Source: Asaia bogorensis | GTDB taxonomy: Bacteria; Pseudomonadota; Alphaproteobacteria; Acetobacterales; Acetobacteraceae | Assembly: GCF_900465345.1 (NCBI RefSeq) | Contig: NZ_UEGO01000035.1 | Location: 50,165-114,164 of the forward strand | Direction of reading: 5' to 3' | Length of the DNA: 64,000 nt | Shown here: piece by piece, positions 18,379-28,381 of the stretch | Layout of the letters: each line of letters begins with the position of its first letter | How positions within the stretch are numbered: the first letter of the stretch is position 1 | Notes under the pieces: model-generated | What the model saw: only the letters and a program-made list of their open reading frames with translations | What the model was told of the DNA's origin: nothing | Database searches by the model: none | Translations under genes and position numbers: made by a program

Positions 18379-18394
18379 GAATAAGTATCAACAA

Positions 18395-18419
18395 GTCATC
18401 GCGGCAGGACCGCGATGAC
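18395..18419. terminator. Strong stem-loop after the GH15 gene
   Basis: A perfect 10-bp stem (GTCATCGCGG ... CCGCGATGAC) with a five-base loop begins 17 bases after the GH15 stop. No T run follows, so it may stop or protect the upstream transcript rather than act as a textbook terminator. Very similar ATCAACAA words flank it. Confidence 0.6.
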
Positions 18420-18429
18420 GGGCAAGGAG

Positions 18430-18446
18430 TTGATAATCAATATCAA
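18430..18446. promoter_or_regulatory. TTGATA-N5-TATCAA inverted repeat upstream of nuoA
   Basis: A perfect 6-bp inverted repeat about 190 bases before nuoA, in an AT-rich stretch that probably holds the nuo promoter. It resembles half-sites of FNR-type regulators, but the spacing (seven bases between TTGAT and ATCAA) is not the FNR spacing of four. The regulator is unknown. Confidence 0.35.
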
Positions 18447-18632
18447 CAAAAACAGGACTGTTTAAATACTAATAATCACGGGTTCGTGTGCTCCCCTTCA
18501 GGTGATAGGCAGGGACTTGATGTGATGCTAGGCAATGGCGCAGAAAAAAACCTCACGACCACTGGCTTTTTAGTTCCAGACCGGTGTTACACGCCGTGAT
18601 GGCACGCAGGCCTTTGGTCCCGTCGGGAATAG

Positions 18633-19100
18633 GTGGTTGCGCCAGTGTCTCAGTTTCTCGCAGATCATGCTTTAGCGATCTACGTGGCCTTTACGGTCAT
18701 TTTCCTTTGCATCGTGGTGGCGCTGTCAGCTGCTCTCGGCCCTCGTCGTGTTGGTGCGGCGCGCGGTCGCTCCATGAGCCTTCCTTATGAATCGGGTATT
18801 CTCTCCACCGGCTCGGCGCGTATCCGCCTGCCGGTGCAGTATTATCTGCTCGCCGTCTTCTTCGTTATTTTCGACGTGGAAGGCGTGTTCATCTACTCAT
18901 GGGCTCCCGTGGTGGTCGAAGCTGGTTGGGCTGCCTTCATCTCGGTTGTGACCTTTGTCGTCTTTCTGACGCTCGCCCTGGTCTATCTCTGGCGCAGTGG
19001 TGCCCTTGAATGGGGCCCCAAGCACCGCCGCATGCCGGTCAAGGTACCGCCCAATTCCCCTGTTGAACTTGTCAAAATCCCCGAGCGCGAGGTCGTATAA
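18633..19100 (+). CDS. nuoA: NADH-quinone oxidoreductase subunit A
   Basis: NuoA is a three-helix subunit of the membrane arm of complex I. The conserved loop MSLPYESGI...[29 protein letters not shown] is clear, between helix 1 and helices 2-3. The reading frame has GTG starts at 18633 and 18645; the second has AGGTGG eight bases upstream and removes only four residues, so either may be used. It opens the 13-gene nuo operon, whose genes overlap or lie within a few bases of each other. Confidence 0.94.
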   Translation: MVAPVSQFLADHALAIYVAFTVIFLCIVVALSAALGPRRVGAARGRSMSLPYESGILSTGSARIRLPVQYYLLAVFFVIFDVEGVFIYSWAPVVVEAGWAAFISVVTFVVFLTLALVYLWRSGALEWGPKHRRMPVKVPPNSPVELVKIPEREVV

Positions 19101-19102
19101 CG

Positions 19103-19744
19103 ATGACTTGGACTCTTACCTCCGCCGTCGGCGAGCCCCGTCTGCAATCCCCTGAGGAACTCCTGGCGCACGAGGACGTGCGCCGTAATCTTGTCGTGGG
19201 CAAGCTTCAGGATTTCATTTCCTGGGGGCAGAAGAACTCGGTCTGGCCGTTCAATTTCGGTCTGTCCTGCTGCTACGTGGAAATGGCGACGGCTTTCACG
19301 AGCCGTTACGACATTGCGCGCTTCGGTTCCGAAGTGCTGCGCGCCACCCCGCGTGAAGCCGACCTGATCGTGATTGCGGGCACCGTGTTCCGCAAGATGG
19401 CCCCCATCGTGAAGTATCTGTACGACCAGATGCTTGAGCCGCGCTGGGTCATCTCCATGGGCTCCTGTGCCAATTCGGGCGGCATGTATGACATCTACAG
19501 CGTCGTGCAGGGTGTCGACAGCTTCCTTCCCGTCGATGTGTATGTGCCGGGCTGTCCGCCGCGCCCCGATGCCTTGCTTGAGGGGCTGATGCTGCTGCAG
19601 GACTCCATCGGCAAGCAGCGCCGTCCGCTCAGCTGGATGGTGGGTGATCAGGGCGTGACCAAGGTGACGCCTGCCAGCATGCGCGACCTCAAGCGTGAAG
19701 AGCGCATGGCGGTCACCAAGCTGCGTACGCCCGACACGATCTGA
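19103..19744 (+). CDS. nuoB: NADH-quinone oxidoreductase subunit B
   Basis: NuoB carries cluster N2, the last [4Fe-4S] cluster before quinone. The ligand cysteines are visible: the adjacent pair in [10 protein letters not shown], the one in [11 protein letters not shown], and the one in YVPGCPPRP. At 213 residues it has normal length. It begins two bases after nuoA. Confidence 0.97.
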   Translation: MTWTLTSAVGEPRLQSPEELLAHEDVRRNLVVGKLQDFISWGQKNSVWPFNFGLSCCYVEMATAFTSRYDIARFGSEVLRATPREADLIVIAGTVFRKMAPIVKYLYDQMLEPRWVISMGSCANSGGMYDIYSVVQGVDSFLPVDVYVPGCPPRPDALLEGLMLLQDSIGKQRRPLSWMVGDQGVTKVTPASMRDLKREERMAVTKLRTPDTI

Positions 19745-19757
19745 GGAACCTGCAGCC

Positions 19758-21536
19758 ATGAGCGAAGTTTTCGACAACAGCCGCGCAGCAGGCATGGGCA
19801 CGGGCAGCATGGGGGCCTCGGTCGCCGCTTTCCCGCCGCACATGATCATGATGGAAGAAGCCACGCGTGATGGCGTGCCGACTTTCTGGGTCTCGCGTGG
19901 CCAGATCCGTGCCGTGCTTCAGGCGGTCAAGGCCGGTGGCGCGCTGCGCATGCTGCTCGACCTGACCTGTGTGGACGAGCGCCAGCGTATCCATCGTGAC
20001 AATCTGCCGGCATCCGACTTCACGGTCATCTACCACATCCAGTCCTTCGACGGGCCGATCGATGAAGTGCGCTTCAAGGTCCCGCTTGCAGTCGATGACG
20101 CCAATATCGCCTCCATCACCGATATCTGGCCGAATTCGAACTGGCTCGAACGTGAGGCATGGGATCTTTTCGGTGTCGTGTTCGAGGGGCATCCGCATCT
20201 CTCGCGCATCCTGACGCCGCCGACCTGGGTCGGGCATCCCCTGCGCAAGGACCATTACGCCCGCGCGACCGAGCGTCCGCCCTACACGCTCTCGGAAGAC
20301 CAGGTTTTCGACGAGCAGGAAGCGCTGAAGTTCGACCCCGAATCCTGGGGCATGAAGCGTCATTCCGACAATAGCGACTTCATGTTCCTCAACCTTGGCC
20401 CGAACCATCCTTCGGTGCATGGCGTGTTCCGCGTCGTGCTGCAGCTTGAGGGTGAGTTCATTGTCGATGCGGTGCCCGATATCGGGTTCCATCATCGCGG
20501 TGCCGAGAAAATGGCCGAGCGCCAGACCTGGCACAGCTACATCCCCTATACCGACCGTATCGACTATGTCGGCGGGGTGATGAACAACTTCCCCTATGTG
20601 ATGGGTGTCGAAAAGCTGGCAGGCATCACCGTGCCGCCGCGCGCTCAGCTCATTCGCATCATGCTGGCCGAGTTCTTCCGTATTTCCAGCCATCTCGTGT
20701 TCTACGGAACCATGGTGCAGGATCTGGGTCAGCTCTCGCCGGTCTTCTACATCTTCACCGATCGCGAGCGCGTTTTCGAGATCATCGAAAAGATCTGCGG
20801 CTTCCGCATGCATCCGGCCTTCTTCCGCATTGGCGGCGTGGCGATGGATCTGCCGCAGGGCTGGGATGGCGAGGTTCGCGCCTTCCTCGATTATCTGCCC
20901 AAGCGTCTGGACGAGTACAACGAACTCGTCATGAAGAACCCGATCTTCAAAGCCCGTACGAAGGGCGTAGGCGTCTACACGACCGAAGAGGCCGTGGATT
21001 GGGGCGTGACAGGGCCGGGGCTGCGCGCCACGGGTCTGGAATGGGATTACCGTCGCAAGGCGCCCTATTCGGGCTACGACCAGATCGACTTCGATATCCC
21101 GACCGCCGTCAATGGCGATTGCTATGACCGCGCTGCGGTGCATATCGAAGAGATCCGCCAGAGCCTGCGCATCATTCGCTACTGCCTCGATAACATGCCG
21201 GGCGGGGCCTACAAGGCCGAGCATCCGCTGGCCATGCCGCCGCCGAAGCCGCGCACGATGCATGACATCGAAACGCTCATCCATCACTTCGTGGGCGTCA
21301 GCTGGGGGCCGGTCATTCCGCAGGGCGAAGTGCGCTCCTGCATCGAGGCGACCAAGGGCCTGAACCAGTATTACCTTGTGAGCGATGGCGGCACGATGTC
21401 CTACCGGACGCGCATCCGCACACCGTCGTTCATTCATCTGCAACAGCTTCCGATGCTGTCACGCGGCACCATGATTGCCGATCTGATTGCGATCATCGGA
21501 AGCATCGATTTTGTGATGGCCGATGTCGACCGCTGA
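19758..21536 (+). CDS. nuoCD: NADH-quinone oxidoreductase fused subunits C and D
   Basis: The fusion combines the 30-kDa NuoC and 49-kDa NuoD subunits of the peripheral arm; NuoD forms part of the quinone site next to cluster N2. NuoC's signature [23 protein letters not shown] lies in the first third. NuoD begins around [16 protein letters not shown] and includes [26 protein letters not shown] use the ATG at 19758 with GAGGAA upstream (592 residues, as in E. coli); a start at 19695 would overlap nuoB. The fused form marks this as the E. coli-type operon rather than the separate nuoC/nuoD of many Alphaproteobacteria. Confidence 0.96.
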   Translation: MSEVFDNSRAAGMGTGSMGASVAAFPPHMIMMEEATRDGVPTFWVSRGQIRAVLQAVKAGGALRMLLDLTCVDERQRIHRDNLPASDFTVIYHIQSFDGPIDEVRFKVPLAVDDANIASITDIWPNSNWLEREAWDLFGVVFEGHPHLSRILTPPTWVGHPLRKDHYARATERPPYTLSEDQVFDEQEALKFDPESWGMKRHSDNSDFMFLNLGPNHPSVHGVFRVVLQLEGEFIVDAVPDIGFHHRGAEKMAERQTWHSYIPYTDRIDYVGGVMNNFPYVMGVEKLAGITVPPRAQLIRIMLAEFFRISSHLVFYGTMVQDLGQLSPVFYIFTDRERVFEIIEKICGFRMHPAFFRIGGVAMDLPQGWDGEVRAFLDYLPKRLDEYNELVMKNPIFKARTKGVGVYTTEEAVDWGVTGPGLRATGLEWDYRRKAPYSGYDQIDFDIPTAVNGDCYDRAAVHIEEIRQSLRIIRYCLDNMPGGAYKAEHPLAMPPPKPRTMHDIETLIHHFVGVSWGPVIPQGEVRSCIEATKGLNQYYLVSDGGTMSYRTRIRTPSFIHLQQLPMLSRGTMIADLIAIIGSIDFVMADVDR

Positions 21537-22032
21537 ACTTACGGCGCAGGACGCCGAACTCCCCAAGGATCTCGTCGATACGTTCATCGACATGGCGGCC
21601 CATGAGCATCACCCGCGCGGCGCCGCCATTGAGGCGCTGCGTCTGGTGCAGGAACGCTTCGGCTGGATCAATGACGCCCATCTTGCCCATACGGCACGGA
21701 TCCTGGGCATGTCCCAGGCCGATCTGGACGGGATTGCCACCTATTTCAACCTGCTGTTCCGCAAGTCGGTCGGCAAGAACGTGGTCATGCTCTGTGACTC
21801 CGTGTCCTGCTACATCATGGGTGCGGAACAGACACGCGAGCGCCTTTGCAAGAAGCTGGGCGTGAAAATGGGCGAGACGACGCCGGATGGTGAATTCACC
21901 GTTCTGCCCATCGTCTGCCTTGGTCACTGCGACCATGCGCCGGCCATGCTGGTCGGCAAGGACCTGTTCGGTCCTGTCCGTCCGGAAGATATCGACGGGA
22001 TCATCGACGACATTCGGGCGAGGAAGAAGTGA
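21523..22032 (+). CDS. nuoE: NADH-quinone oxidoreductase subunit E
   Basis: This 24-kDa subunit of the NADH-dehydrogenase module holds the [2Fe-2S] cluster N1a. The four ligands are seen as CDSVSC and CLGHC. The N-terminal helical part with [12 protein letters not shown] is typical. The start lies within the last 14 bases of nuoCD. Confidence 0.96.
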   Translation: MSTAELTAQDAELPKDLVDTFIDMAAHEHHPRGAAIEALRLVQERFGWINDAHLAHTARILGMSQADLDGIATYFNLLFRKSVGKNVVMLCDSVSCYIMGAEQTRERLCKKLGVKMGETTPDGEFTVLPIVCLGHCDHAPAMLVGKDLFGPVRPEDIDGIIDDIRARKK

Positions 22033-23348
22033 TGACTGGTCTCAACCCCGAAAAGCAGCCGCTTCTGGCGCTCGTCAATCGCGAGACGCCGCTCGATCCG
22101 GCTGGCTACGACAAGAAGGGTGGCTGGCGCGGTCTGCGCCGCGCCCTCGGCATGAGCCCCGCGGAAATCATCACCGAGGTGACGGATTCCAAGCTGCGCG
22201 GACGCGGCGGCGCCGGGTTCAGCACCGGCATGAAATGGAGCTTCGTTCCCAAGGAATCCTCCAAGGACCGCCTGAAATACATCGTCGCCAATGGTGACGA
22301 AATGGAGCCGGGCACCTTCAAGGATCGTATCCTTGTCGAGGGCAACCCGCTCCAGCTTATCGAAGGCATGATCATCTCGGCCTATGCCATCCAGGCACGG
22401 CACGGCATCATCTTCCTGCGCGGTGAGTACCATCTGGGTCTGGAGCGCCTTCAGCAGGCGGTCATCCAGGCGCGTGAGGCCGGGTTCCTTGGCGAGAACA
22501 TTCTCGGCTCAGGCTTCGATTTCGATCTTCACGTCCATCCCTCCGCCGGTCGCTATATCTGCGGTGAGGAAACGGCCCTGATCACGGCGCTGGAAGGCCG
22601 TCGCGCCAACCCGCGCGCCAAGCCGCCTTTCCCGCAGATCGGTGGTCTGTGGGGCGCGCCGACGGTCGTGAACAACATCGAGACCTTCAGCAACATCCCG
22701 CATATTCTTGCCAATGGCACGGAATGGTATCTGGGGCTGAGCGCCTGCGTCGATGGTGGCACCAAGCTTTACGGTGTCAGCGGTCGCGCCAAGCGTCCGG
22801 GCGTGTTCGAACTGCCGCTGGGCACGTCGCTTGGCGTGATCCTGAACGAATGTGCCGGCGGCATGCAGGACGGCTACAAGCTGCGCGCCTTCCTGCCCGG
22901 TGGTGCCTCGACCGCGTTCCTCGGGGCCGAGCATGCTGATATCATCATGGACTATCCGACGCCGGAAAAGGCGGGTAGCCGCCTTGGTACGGGTCTGGCC
23001 ATCTTGCTCGATGACAAGACCAGCCCGATCGGGATGATCCGCAATCTCGAGCATTTCTTTGCGCAGGAATCCTGTGGCTGGTGCACGCCCTGTCGTGACG
23101 GCCTGCCCTGGGTCGAGCGTCTTCTGATTGCCATTGAGGAAGGGCGCGGCACGCCGGAGGATATTGATCGCCTCCATGACGCGGCCCGCCTGATCGGCCC
23201 GATGGGGCGCACCTTCTGCGCCCATGCGCCGGGTGCGATTGCGCCTCTGGCCAGCGGCCTGAAGATGTTCGCCGAGGATTTCCAGCGAATGGTTAGCAAG
23301 CCCACCTCCGGTACCGCAGAGAGCGGCGCCGCAGGGCAGGCGGCGTAG
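22032..23348 (+). CDS. nuoF: NADH-quinone oxidoreductase subunit F, NADH and FMN binding
   Basis: NuoF accepts electrons from NADH through FMN and passes them to cluster N3. The FMN/NADH-binding GRGGAGFSTGMKWSF is near residue 57, ANGDEMEPGTFKDR follows, and the N3 ligands are in ESCGWCTPCRDG and the later FCAHAPGA. The ATG at 22032 shares one base with the nuoE stop (TGATG) and has AGGAAGAAG upstream. Confidence 0.97.
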   Translation: MTGLNPEKQPLLALVNRETPLDPAGYDKKGGWRGLRRALGMSPAEIITEVTDSKLRGRGGAGFSTGMKWSFVPKESSKDRLKYIVANGDEMEPGTFKDRILVEGNPLQLIEGMIISAYAIQARHGIIFLRGEYHLGLERLQQAVIQAREAGFLGENILGSGFDFDLHVHPSAGRYICGEETALITALEGRRANPRAKPPFPQIGGLWGAPTVVNNIETFSNIPHILANGTEWYLGLSACVDGGTKLYGVSGRAKRPGVFELPLGTSLGVILNECAGGMQDGYKLRAFLPGGASTAFLGAEHADIIMDYPTPEKAGSRLGTGLAILLDDKTSPIGMIRNLEHFFAQESCGWCTPCRDGLPWVERLLIAIEEGRGTPEDIDRLHDAARLIGPMGRTFCAHAPGAIAPLASGLKMFAEDFQRMVSKPTSGTAESGAAGQAA

Positions 23349-23361
23349 GAGGAACGGCCCG

Positions 23362-26073
23362 ATGGCAAAAATCGTAATCGACGGCCGCGAGGTTGAAGCA
23401 CGTTCAGACGTGAACCTTCTGCAGGCCTGTCTCGAGGCAGGGGAAGACCTGCCCTATTTCTGCTGGCACCCGGAACTCGGGTCTGTCGGTGCATGCCGCC
23501 AGTGCGCCGTCAAGCAATATGCCAATGCCGACGACACACGCGGTCGTATCGTCATGGCCTGCATGACGCCGGTGACTGAAGGCGCGATCATCTCGGTTGA
23601 AGACCCCGAAGCCAAGGAATTCCGCGGCGAAGTGGTCGAGTGGCTGATGACGAACCACCCGCATGACTGCCCGGTCTGTGAAGAAGGTGGCGAATGTCAC
23701 CTTCAGGACATGACCGTGATGACCGGTCATCGCGAGCGTCGCTATCGCTTCGACAAGCGCACCCACAACAATCAGGAACTCGGTCCTTTCGTGAAGCACG
23801 AAATGAACCGCTGCATCGCCTGCTATCGTTGTGTGCGCTTCTATCGCGATTATGCGGGCGGCCAGGATCTCGGCGTGTTTGCCTCGCACAACAACGTCTA
23901 TTTCGGCCGTCATGAGAGCGGCACGCTGGAAAGTCCCTTCTCGGGTAACCTCATCGAGGTCTGCCCGACCGGCGTGTTCACCGACAAGCCGTTTTCGAAG
24001 ATGTACAGCCGCAAATGGGACATGCGCGGTGCACCGTCTGTCTGCTCCAACTGCGCAACAGGCTGCAACACCATCATCAATGAGCGCGCCGGCAAGGTTC
24101 GCCGCACGCTCAACCGCTATAATGATGAGGTGAACCGTTACTTCCTGTGCGATCGCGGTCGCTTCGGTCATGGCTGGGTCAATGCCCCCACACGCCTGCG
24201 TTCGGCAGGTTACGTGATCAATGGCGACATGACGCCGGTGCCGGCCCAGGCCGCGCTGGATCATTTCGGCAAGATCGCGGCTTCGGGCAAGCTGGTGGGC
24301 ATCGGCTCACCGCGCGCGTCGCTGGAATCCAACTACGCCCTGCGCAAACTCGTCGGTGCCGAGAATTTCTCGACCGGTATGGCCGAGCCGCAGCATAGCC
24401 TGGTCAAGCTGGCAGCGTCGCTTTTGGCCACTGGTCCGGCGCGCATCGCTACCATGCATGAGATGGAAACCGCTGACGGCGCGCTGATCCTGGGTGAGGA
24501 TGTCTCGGCAACTTCGCCGCGCATGAGCCTGGCGCTGCGCCAGATCAAGCGTACGGCCTTCAACAAGGCTGCCGATCAGGCCCGTGTCCCTCACTGGATG
24601 GACGCCTCGGTGCGTACGCTGGGTCAGGACACGATCTCGCCGCTCTTCGTGGTGTCGCCCACCGTGACCGATCTGGACGGTTTCGCGCAGGACGCCATCC
24701 GCGCCATGCCGGAAGATGCTGCGCGTCTTGGCTTTGCCATTGCACATCGTATCGACGCTTCGGCTCCCGATGTGGCTGGTCTGACCGAAGCCGAGGCGGC
24801 TTCCGCTTCGCTCATTGCTGAAGCCCTGCTGGCTGCCGAGAAGCCCCTGCTGGTTTCGGGCCTGCAATACGCTTCGGCTGCCCTGCTCCAGGCAACGGCC
24901 AACATCGCCTCTGCTCTGGCTGCCAAGGGCAAGACGCCGCTCATCAGCTTCGTCCTGCCGGAAGCCAACTCCATGGGCCTCGCGCTGATGGACGGGCTCT
25001 CGCTCGACGAGATCGCTGCCCGCGCCGCCGATGCCACACTGATCGTTCTCGAAAACGATCTGAGCCGCCGCCTCGATGGTGCGCAGTTCGAGGCGCTGGT
25101 GGGAAGTGCGGCCAATCTCGTGGTGCTCGATCATTCGGTCACCCCGACGGCTATTCGCTCTCAGGTTACCTTCCCCTCGGCAGCCTATTCCGAGACGGAC
25201 GGCACACTGGTCAGTGCTGAGGGCCGCGCCCAGCGCTTCTTCCAGGTGGTCTATCCCGACGCCCCGCTTCAGGCCGGTTGGCGCTGGATTGCCGATATGG
25301 CGCAGGCGGCTGGCCTCAGCCATGTGCAGCCCTGGGGCAAGCTGGACGATCTGATTGCCGAGATTGCCACGACGATGCCGGTCTTCGCCCGTATCCCCGA
25401 GGCGGCACCGGGTTCGGACTACGAGCTCGAAGGCACGCCGCTCCGCAGCCAGACGCATCGGGTCAGCGGACGCACGGCCATTCGCGCCAATATCAGCGTG
25501 CGCGACATTCCGCCGCCGAGCTCGCCCGACACCCCGCTGCATTCCACGATGGAAGGCTCCTACAGCACCGACATGCCCGGCACGCTCGTGCCGTTCTATC
25601 AGGTGCCCGGCTGGAACTCCGAGCAGTCGCTGAACCGCTTCCAGCAGGAAATTGGTGGCAAGATGCGCGGTGGTGATTGCGGCGTGCGTCTGGTGGAAGG
25701 GGTAGCCAATGCGGCAGGCTCCTATGCCATGGACGTGCCGTCGGCTTTCGCCCCGCGTGCCGGTCAGTTCATGCTTCTGCCGGAAGCCCGCGTATTCGGC
25801 ACGGATGAAATGAGCATGATGGCCCAGCCGATTGCTGAGCGCGCCGCCCCCGCAGTGGTGCGTATCGGCGGTACCGTGGCCACGGGTGCTCAGGTTCGTC
25901 TGTCGCTGAATGGCGAAGTGTTCACGGTCGATGCCGTCTCTGACTCTTCTCTTCCCGAAGGTGTCGCCACATGCCCGCCGCATATGGTGTCCCGCTCCTG
26001 GTCGGCACCGGGCTGGGTTTCTCTTGAAATCATGGCGCCTGCCGAGCGTATTGGAACGGAGAGCGCGGTATGA
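23362..26073 (+). CDS. nuoG: NADH-quinone oxidoreductase subunit G
   Basis: This is the largest peripheral subunit (903 residues) and carries several Fe-S clusters. The N-terminal [2Fe-2S] ligands are in YFCWHPELGSVGACRQC, the N5 ligands in HPHDCPVCEEGGEC, and the N4 ligands in CIACYRC and CPTG. A further CxxCxxxC (CSNCATGC) with a distant Cys (FLCDRGRFG) indicates that the extra cluster N7, present only in some bacteria, is kept. The C-terminal molybdopterin-oxidoreductase-like domain is more divergent. AGGAGGAA precedes the start. Confidence 0.95.
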   Translation: MAKIVIDGREVEARSDVNLLQACLEAGEDLPYFCWHPELGSVGACRQCAVKQYANADDTRGRIVMACMTPVTEGAIISVEDPEAKEFRGEVVEWLMTNHPHDCPVCEEGGECHLQDMTVMTGHRERRYRFDKRTHNNQELGPFVKHEMNRCIACYRCVRFYRDYAGGQDLGVFASHNNVYFGRHESGTLESPFSGNLIEVCPTGVFTDKPFSKMYSRKWDMRGAPSVCSNCATGCNTIINERAGKVRRTLNRYNDEVNRYFLCDRGRFGHGWVNAPTRLRSAGYVINGDMTPVPAQAALDHFGKIAASGKLVGIGSPRASLESNYALRKLVGAENFSTGMAEPQHSLVKLAASLLATGPARIATMHEMETADGALILGEDVSATSPRMSLALRQIKRTAFNKAADQARVPHWMDASVRTLGQDTISPLFVVSPTVTDLDGFAQDAIRAMPEDAARLGFAIAHRIDASAPDVAGLTEAEAASASLIAEALLAAEKPLLVSGLQYASAALLQATANIASALAAKGKTPLISFVLPEANSMGLALMDGLSLDEIAARAADATLIVLENDLSRRLDGAQFEALVGSAANLVVLDHSVTPTAIRSQVTFPSAAYSETDGTLVSAEGRAQRFFQVVYPDAPLQAGWRWIADMAQAAGLSHVQPWGKLDDLIAEIATTMPVFARIPEAAPGSDYELEGTPLRSQTHRVSGRTAIRANISVRDIPPPSSPDTPLHSTMEGSYSTDMPGTLVPFYQVPGWNSEQSLNRFQQEIGGKMRGGDCGVRLVEGVANAAGSYAMDVPSAFAPRAGQFMLLPEARVFGTDEMSMMAQPIAERAAPAVVRIGGTVATGAQVRLSLNGEVFTVDAVSDSSLPEGVATCPPHMVSRSWSAPGWVSLEIMAPAERIGTESAV

Positions 26074-27032
26074 TGCCCATCGTGTGGCCTATTCTTGTGA
26101 TCGTCGTGACCGTCTTTGGCGTTCTCGGCGTCGCAGCGGTCTCGACCATGCTGGAGCGCCGCCTGCTTGGCGTGTTCCAGGATCGCCCCGGCCCTAACCG
26201 CGTCGGCCCGTTCGGCCTGTTTCAGGTTATCGCCGATGCGATGAAGATGCTGTTCAAGCAGGACTGGATTCCGCCTTTTGCGGACAAGCCGGTCTTTCTT
26301 GTTGCGCCGATCATCGGCTTTCTGGCCGTTCTGCTCTGCTTCGGCGTCGTGCCCATCACCCCCATCTGGGGTGTGGCGGGTGAGCTGAATGTCGGCCTGC
26401 TCTTCATCTTCGGCATGCTGGGCCTTGGCGTCTATTCGGTGGTTCTCGCCGGGTGGTCGTCTAACAACAAATACGCCCTGCTTGGTGGCATGCGTGCCGC
26501 CGCCCAGATGATCTCCTATGAAGTGTTCATGGGCCTGTCAGTCATGGGCGTTGTCATGGCGGCCGGTTCGTTCAGCATTCGCGACATCGTGGAAGCCCAG
26601 ACCCATTGCTGGTTCATCATCCCGCAATGCCTGGGTGCCGTGATCTTCCTGCTTGCCGGTATTGCCGAAACGCATCGTCTGCCTTTCGACTTCCCGGAAG
26701 GTGAAAACGAAATCGGCGCAGGCTTCCATACCGAGTATTCGGGCATGAAATTCGGCATGTTCTACCTTGCCGAATATGCCGGTGTCGCGCTCAGCTCGGC
26801 CCTGATCACCACGCTTTACCTCGGTGGCTGGCATGGCCCGTTCCTGCCGCCTTTCCTGTGGTTTGCGATCAAGGTTTTCCTGCTGATCTGCTTCTATATC
26901 CTGCTGCGCGCAGCACTGCCCCGTCCTCGTTACGACCAGCTGATGTCCTTCGGCTGGAAGGTGCTGCTGCCGCTGTCTCTTCTTAACATTCTGGTCACCG
27001 GCGCGGTCGTTCTGCTGCGCGCGGGCGTCTGA
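26070..27032 (+). CDS. nuoH: NADH-quinone oxidoreductase subunit H
   Basis: NuoH links the peripheral and membrane arms and lines the quinone chamber. The eight-helix, 320-residue protein shows the conserved [24 protein letters not shown] near the start and the acidic loop [32 protein letters not shown]. The start overlaps nuoG by four bases. Confidence 0.97.
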   Translation: MMPIVWPILVIVVTVFGVLGVAAVSTMLERRLLGVFQDRPGPNRVGPFGLFQVIADAMKMLFKQDWIPPFADKPVFLVAPIIGFLAVLLCFGVVPITPIWGVAGELNVGLLFIFGMLGLGVYSVVLAGWSSNNKYALLGGMRAAAQMISYEVFMGLSVMGVVMAAGSFSIRDIVEAQTHCWFIIPQCLGAVIFLLAGIAETHRLPFDFPEGENEIGAGFHTEYSGMKFGMFYLAEYAGVALSSALITTLYLGGWHGPFLPPFLWFAIKVFLLICFYILLRAALPRPRYDQLMSFGWKVLLPLSLLNILVTGAVVLLRAGV

Positions 27033-27045
27033 GAGGGGGCGCGCC

Positions 27046-27558
27046 ATGCTTGGTATTCTCCGCACCATATGGATGACGTTCCTGCACATGTTTCATCGCA
27101 ATGAAACGGTGCAGTATCCGGACGTCAAACCGTACCTGTCCCCCCGCTATCGCGGTCGTATCGTCCTTACCCGCGATCCGAGCGGCGAAGAGCGCTGCGT
27201 GGCCTGTAATCTGTGCGCCGCGGCCTGCCCGGTGGATTGCATCAGCCTGCAGAAAGGCGAGAAGGAAGGGCGCTGGTATCCGGAATTCTTCCAGATCAAT
27301 TTCTCACGCTGCATCTTCTGCGGTTTCTGTGAGGAAGCCTGCCCGACCTACGCCATTCAGCTCACGCCCGATTTCGAGATGAGCGAATATGTGCGCCAGA
27401 ACCTGGTTTACGAGAAGGAAGACCTCCTGATCAGCGGACCCGGCAAGGTACATGATTACAGCTTCTATAATGTGTCGGGGCTCAAGATCCCGGGCAAGAA
27501 CAAAGGTGAAGCCGAAAATGAAGCCAAGCCTATCGACATTCATGCACTGATGCCCTGA
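27046..27558 (+). CDS. nuoI: NADH-quinone oxidoreductase subunit I
   Basis: This ferredoxin-like subunit carries clusters N6a and N6b that pass electrons towards NuoB. Two [4Fe-4S] motifs are complete: [15 protein letters not shown] and [16 protein letters not shown]. It has 170 residues and starts after a strong GAGAGGGGG ribosome binding site. Confidence 0.97.
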   Translation: MLGILRTIWMTFLHMFHRNETVQYPDVKPYLSPRYRGRIVLTRDPSGEERCVACNLCAAACPVDCISLQKGEKEGRWYPEFFQINFSRCIFCGFCEEACPTYAIQLTPDFEMSEYVRQNLVYEKEDLLISGPGKVHDYSFYNVSGLKIPGKNKGEAENEAKPIDIHALMP

Positions 27559-27560
27559 TC

Positions 27561-28064
27561 ATGAATATCATGCTTGAACTCTATGGGCTGATCGCCATCG
27601 GCGCGACCGCGTTGGCGATTACCCGCACCATCCCCGTTCACGGCCTGCTTTACCTTGTCGTGTCGCTTCTGGCGCTTGCCTGCATGTTTGAAGAGCTGGG
27701 CGCGCCTTTTGCCGCCATGCTCGAAATCATCGTCTATGCCGGCGCGATCATGGTCCTGTTCGTGTTCGTGGTCATGATGATCAATCTGGGCCAGCCCGAC
27801 CAGCTCCGTGAAAAAGGCTGGTTTGCCGGTGGCGCCTGGATTGGCCCCAGCGTGATTTCGCTGCTGCTGATGGGTCTGCTGGTCTATGGCGTGAGCCACA
27901 ACACCATGGCGGTGGGCACCGTTGGCGCGCCGATCGGCCCCAAGGCGGTCGGCCTGACGCTTTATGGCCCCTATATCCTGACCGTCGAGCTCTCCTCGTT
28001 CCTGCTTCTGGCAGGGCTCGTGAGCGCCTATCACATCGGCCGCCGGATCGGAGGGAAATCCTGA
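27561..28064 (+). CDS. nuoJ: NADH-quinone oxidoreductase subunit J
   Basis: NuoJ is a five-helix subunit of the membrane arm. The third helix, with its [23 protein letters not shown] segment, contains the pi-bulge region important for coupling. It starts two bases after nuoI and ends one base before nuoK. Confidence 0.96.
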   Translation: MNIMLELYGLIAIGATALAITRTIPVHGLLYLVVSLLALACMFEELGAPFAAMLEIIVYAGAIMVLFVFVVMMINLGQPDQLREKGWFAGGAWIGPSVISLLLMGLLVYGVSHNTMAVGTVGAPIGPKAVGLTLYGPYILTVELSSFLLLAGLVSAYHIGRRIGGKS

Positions 28065-28065
28065 T

Positions 28066-28377
28066 ATGACTGCTGCCGATCCCAATGGCGCGCTCATTGT
28101 CGCCGTCATACTCTTTTCACTCGGAGCGTTGGGCGTCCTTGTACGCCGCAACCTGCTCTTCATGCTGATGTCGACCGAAATCATGCTCAATGCCGCTTGT
28201 CTCGCGTTCATCGCGGCGGGCAATCGCTGGCATATGGCAGATGGTCAGGTCATGTTCATCATGGTGGTCGCCTTCGCTGCTGCGGAATCTGCAGTTGGCC
28301 TGGCCATCATCCTGCGCATGCATGCAGCCGGACGCTCCACGCTAGATGCCGATACCGGCAATCGTCTGGGGGGTTAG
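28066..28377 (+). CDS. nuoK: NADH-quinone oxidoreductase subunit K
   Basis: This three-helix membrane subunit (103 residues) carries two buried glutamates of the proton channel; both are visible, in [15 protein letters not shown] and in [23 protein letters not shown] lies upstream of the start. Confidence 0.96.
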   Translation: MTAADPNGALIVAVILFSLGALGVLVRRNLLFMLMSTEIMLNAACLAFIAAGNRWHMADGQVMFIMVVAFAAAESAVGLAIILRMHAAGRSTLDADTGNRLGG

Positions 28378-28381
28378 TCTC

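Noticed and set aside
18430..18446. FNR box upstream of nuoA
   Set aside because: The half-sites TTGAT and ATCAA are present, but the spacer is seven (or one) bases, not the four of FNR. Kept only as an inverted repeat.
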